Positions 4,176 through 5,067 of a stretch of DNA of 5,067 nt are shown here, in pieces. The first letter of the stretch is position 1, and each line of letters begins with the position of its first letter. The translations under genes and the position numbers were made by a program. The notes under the pieces were generated by a model, which saw only the letters and a program-made list of their open reading frames with translations, did no database searches and was not told the origin of the DNA. The DNA lies in the NCBI GenBank assembly GCA_028701555.1, contig JAQVQN010000205.1, forward strand, positions 1 to 5,067. Direction: 5' to 3'. Source of the stretch: Kiritimatiellia bacterium. GTDB taxonomy: Bacteria > Verrucomicrobiota > Kiritimatiellia > RFP12 > UBA1067.

Positions 4176-5067
4176 ATGAACCTGACTTCAAAGCGTATTC
4201 TAAAAGGTTTAGCCGTGTGTGTAGGCGCTTGCGCGCTTTCCGCAACGGCAGAGACCAACTGGGTGGCCGACGCGTTCGAAGACGGCGCAGCCGATCAGGC
4301 CATCAACACCTACAAGGCGGAAGCCTACGGCGGCGGACTAAATTATACCAACTACCTCTGGGAATCACAGGCGGGCGACGCATCCAAGCTGGTGCCGACA
4401 ACCGACCAGGCTGGGTATACGGGAATACGTCCGATCACGAACGTAAACAACGCTCTGCACCTGCAGCTCGAGACCGAAGGTACGACACTTGTCAGATATC
4501 TTCAGTTGGGAGATCAGCACGACGAAGGAAAAAGAGACCCGGTCGCAGTGCCGTTTAACGTGGACACCAATGTGTACATCGACACGTTGATCAAGTTCAC
4601 GCCCAGCGAGGACGATCCCGAGATCAACGAGGAGGCCGTAAAGGTCGCGGTCTTCGTCAACGCCAACTCGAATCTGGTGGTTTATCATAGCGCGTGGGAC
4701 GGGATCGCTGGTGCTCCGTGGGTCACAAACACCGTTTTTGACGGCGTAGGCGCAATCAATCCCGATGCGTGGTACCGTTTGACGATCCAGATAGCTAACT
4801 TAAGCATGGTTGGAAATGTCTGCCAAATCTTTCTTAACCAGAGCGCGCTATCGCATGCCAACGGATGGACTGAAGGGGGTAGTCCTGACGGAAGTTGGTT
4901 TATATTGGCGGATCAAAGTAACAGCGAGGTCACTCAGGTATCCTTCCAGGGCACGGGCGCGATCGACGAGTTCGTGATTGCTGACGAAGCCGACTTAGGC
5001 GGCGGCGCGGCTGTCATGCTGACGCTGACATGGGCTGAGGCGGACATCGGGCTGTTCACGGTCAAGC
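4176..5067 (+). CDS. Secreted protein with LamG-like beta-sandwich region, N-terminal part (3' end outside the window)
   Basis: The frame stays open from the ATG at 4176 to the window edge (297 complete codons). It begins with a Sec signal peptide: basic residues K6, R7 and K10, a hydrophobic core (11-22) and a probable cleavage after ATA at residue 25. The mature part is rich in Asp, Asn, Thr and beta-forming residues. PDAWYRLTIQI (196-206), CQIFLNQ (216-222) and FQGTGAIDEFVIAD (257-270) follow the usual order of a LamG/concanavalin-A-like domain: 'W..v.i', 'v.lNg', then 'G.G.iDdf.v.d'. After GGGAAV a new strand pattern, LTLTWAEADIGLFTVK, suggests a second beta domain. Such proteins are exported to the surface or medium and often bind carbohydrate, but no catalytic residues can be named here. 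AGGAGG supports the start. The total length and any C-terminal anchor are unknown. Confidence 0.8.
   Translation, partial: MNLTSKRILKGLAVCVGACALSATAETNWVADAFEDGAADQAINTYKAEAYGGGLNYTNYLWESQAGDASKLVPTTDQAGYTGIRPITNVNNALHLQLETEGTTLVRYLQLGDQHDEGKRDPVAVPFNVDTNVYIDTLIKFTPSEDDPEINEEAVKVAVFVNANSNLVVYHSAWDGIAGAPWVTNTVFDGVGAINPDAWYRLTIQIANLSMVGNVCQIFLNQSALSHANGWTEGGSPDGSWFILADQSNSEVTQVSFQGTGAIDEFVIADEADLGGGAAVMLTLTWAEADIGLFTVK

Overview
The window looks like a housekeeping-plus-accessory stretch of a GC-rich, Gram-negative-type bacterial chromosome. The last gene has a Sec signal peptide and the look of a very large secreted beta-protein, the kind common in the Kiritimatiellota/Lentisphaerota/Verrucomicrobiota (PVC) group. 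RF1 and L31 sequences are compatible with that placement, but this is inference from style, not a database match.

Layout. Bases 1-583 (+) hold the C-terminal part of a PfkB-family sugar/nucleoside kinase cut by the window edge. It meets tail-to-tail, with overlapping stop codons, an AraC-family regulator on the minus strand (580-1476). A 250-bp divergent intergenic region (1477-1726) follows. It carries a possible araC promoter with palindromes, a run of four consecutive short inverted repeats, and a probable promoter and structured leader for rpmE. Next come rpmE (ribosomal protein L31, 1727-1933) and prfA (release factor 1, 2000-3082), separated by a strong terminator-type hairpin that ends 14 bases before the prfA start. 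A DedA-family membrane protein gene (3139-3738, minus) converges on prfA. Bases 3739-4175 have no convincing gene. They hold the most unusual object in the window: a perfectly paired REP/inverted-REP element with GGTAG feet, bordered by short direct and tandem repeats. From 4176 to the window end runs the start of a secreted protein with a LamG-like region.

Functionally, rpmE and prfA are a translation pair with sequence signs of individual control (leader hairpin, internal terminator). The AraC regulator may act on the neighbouring kinase locus or on itself. The DedA protein and the secreted protein belong to the envelope/export side, with no visible link to the translation genes. I see no phage, toxin-antitoxin, CRISPR or defence system.
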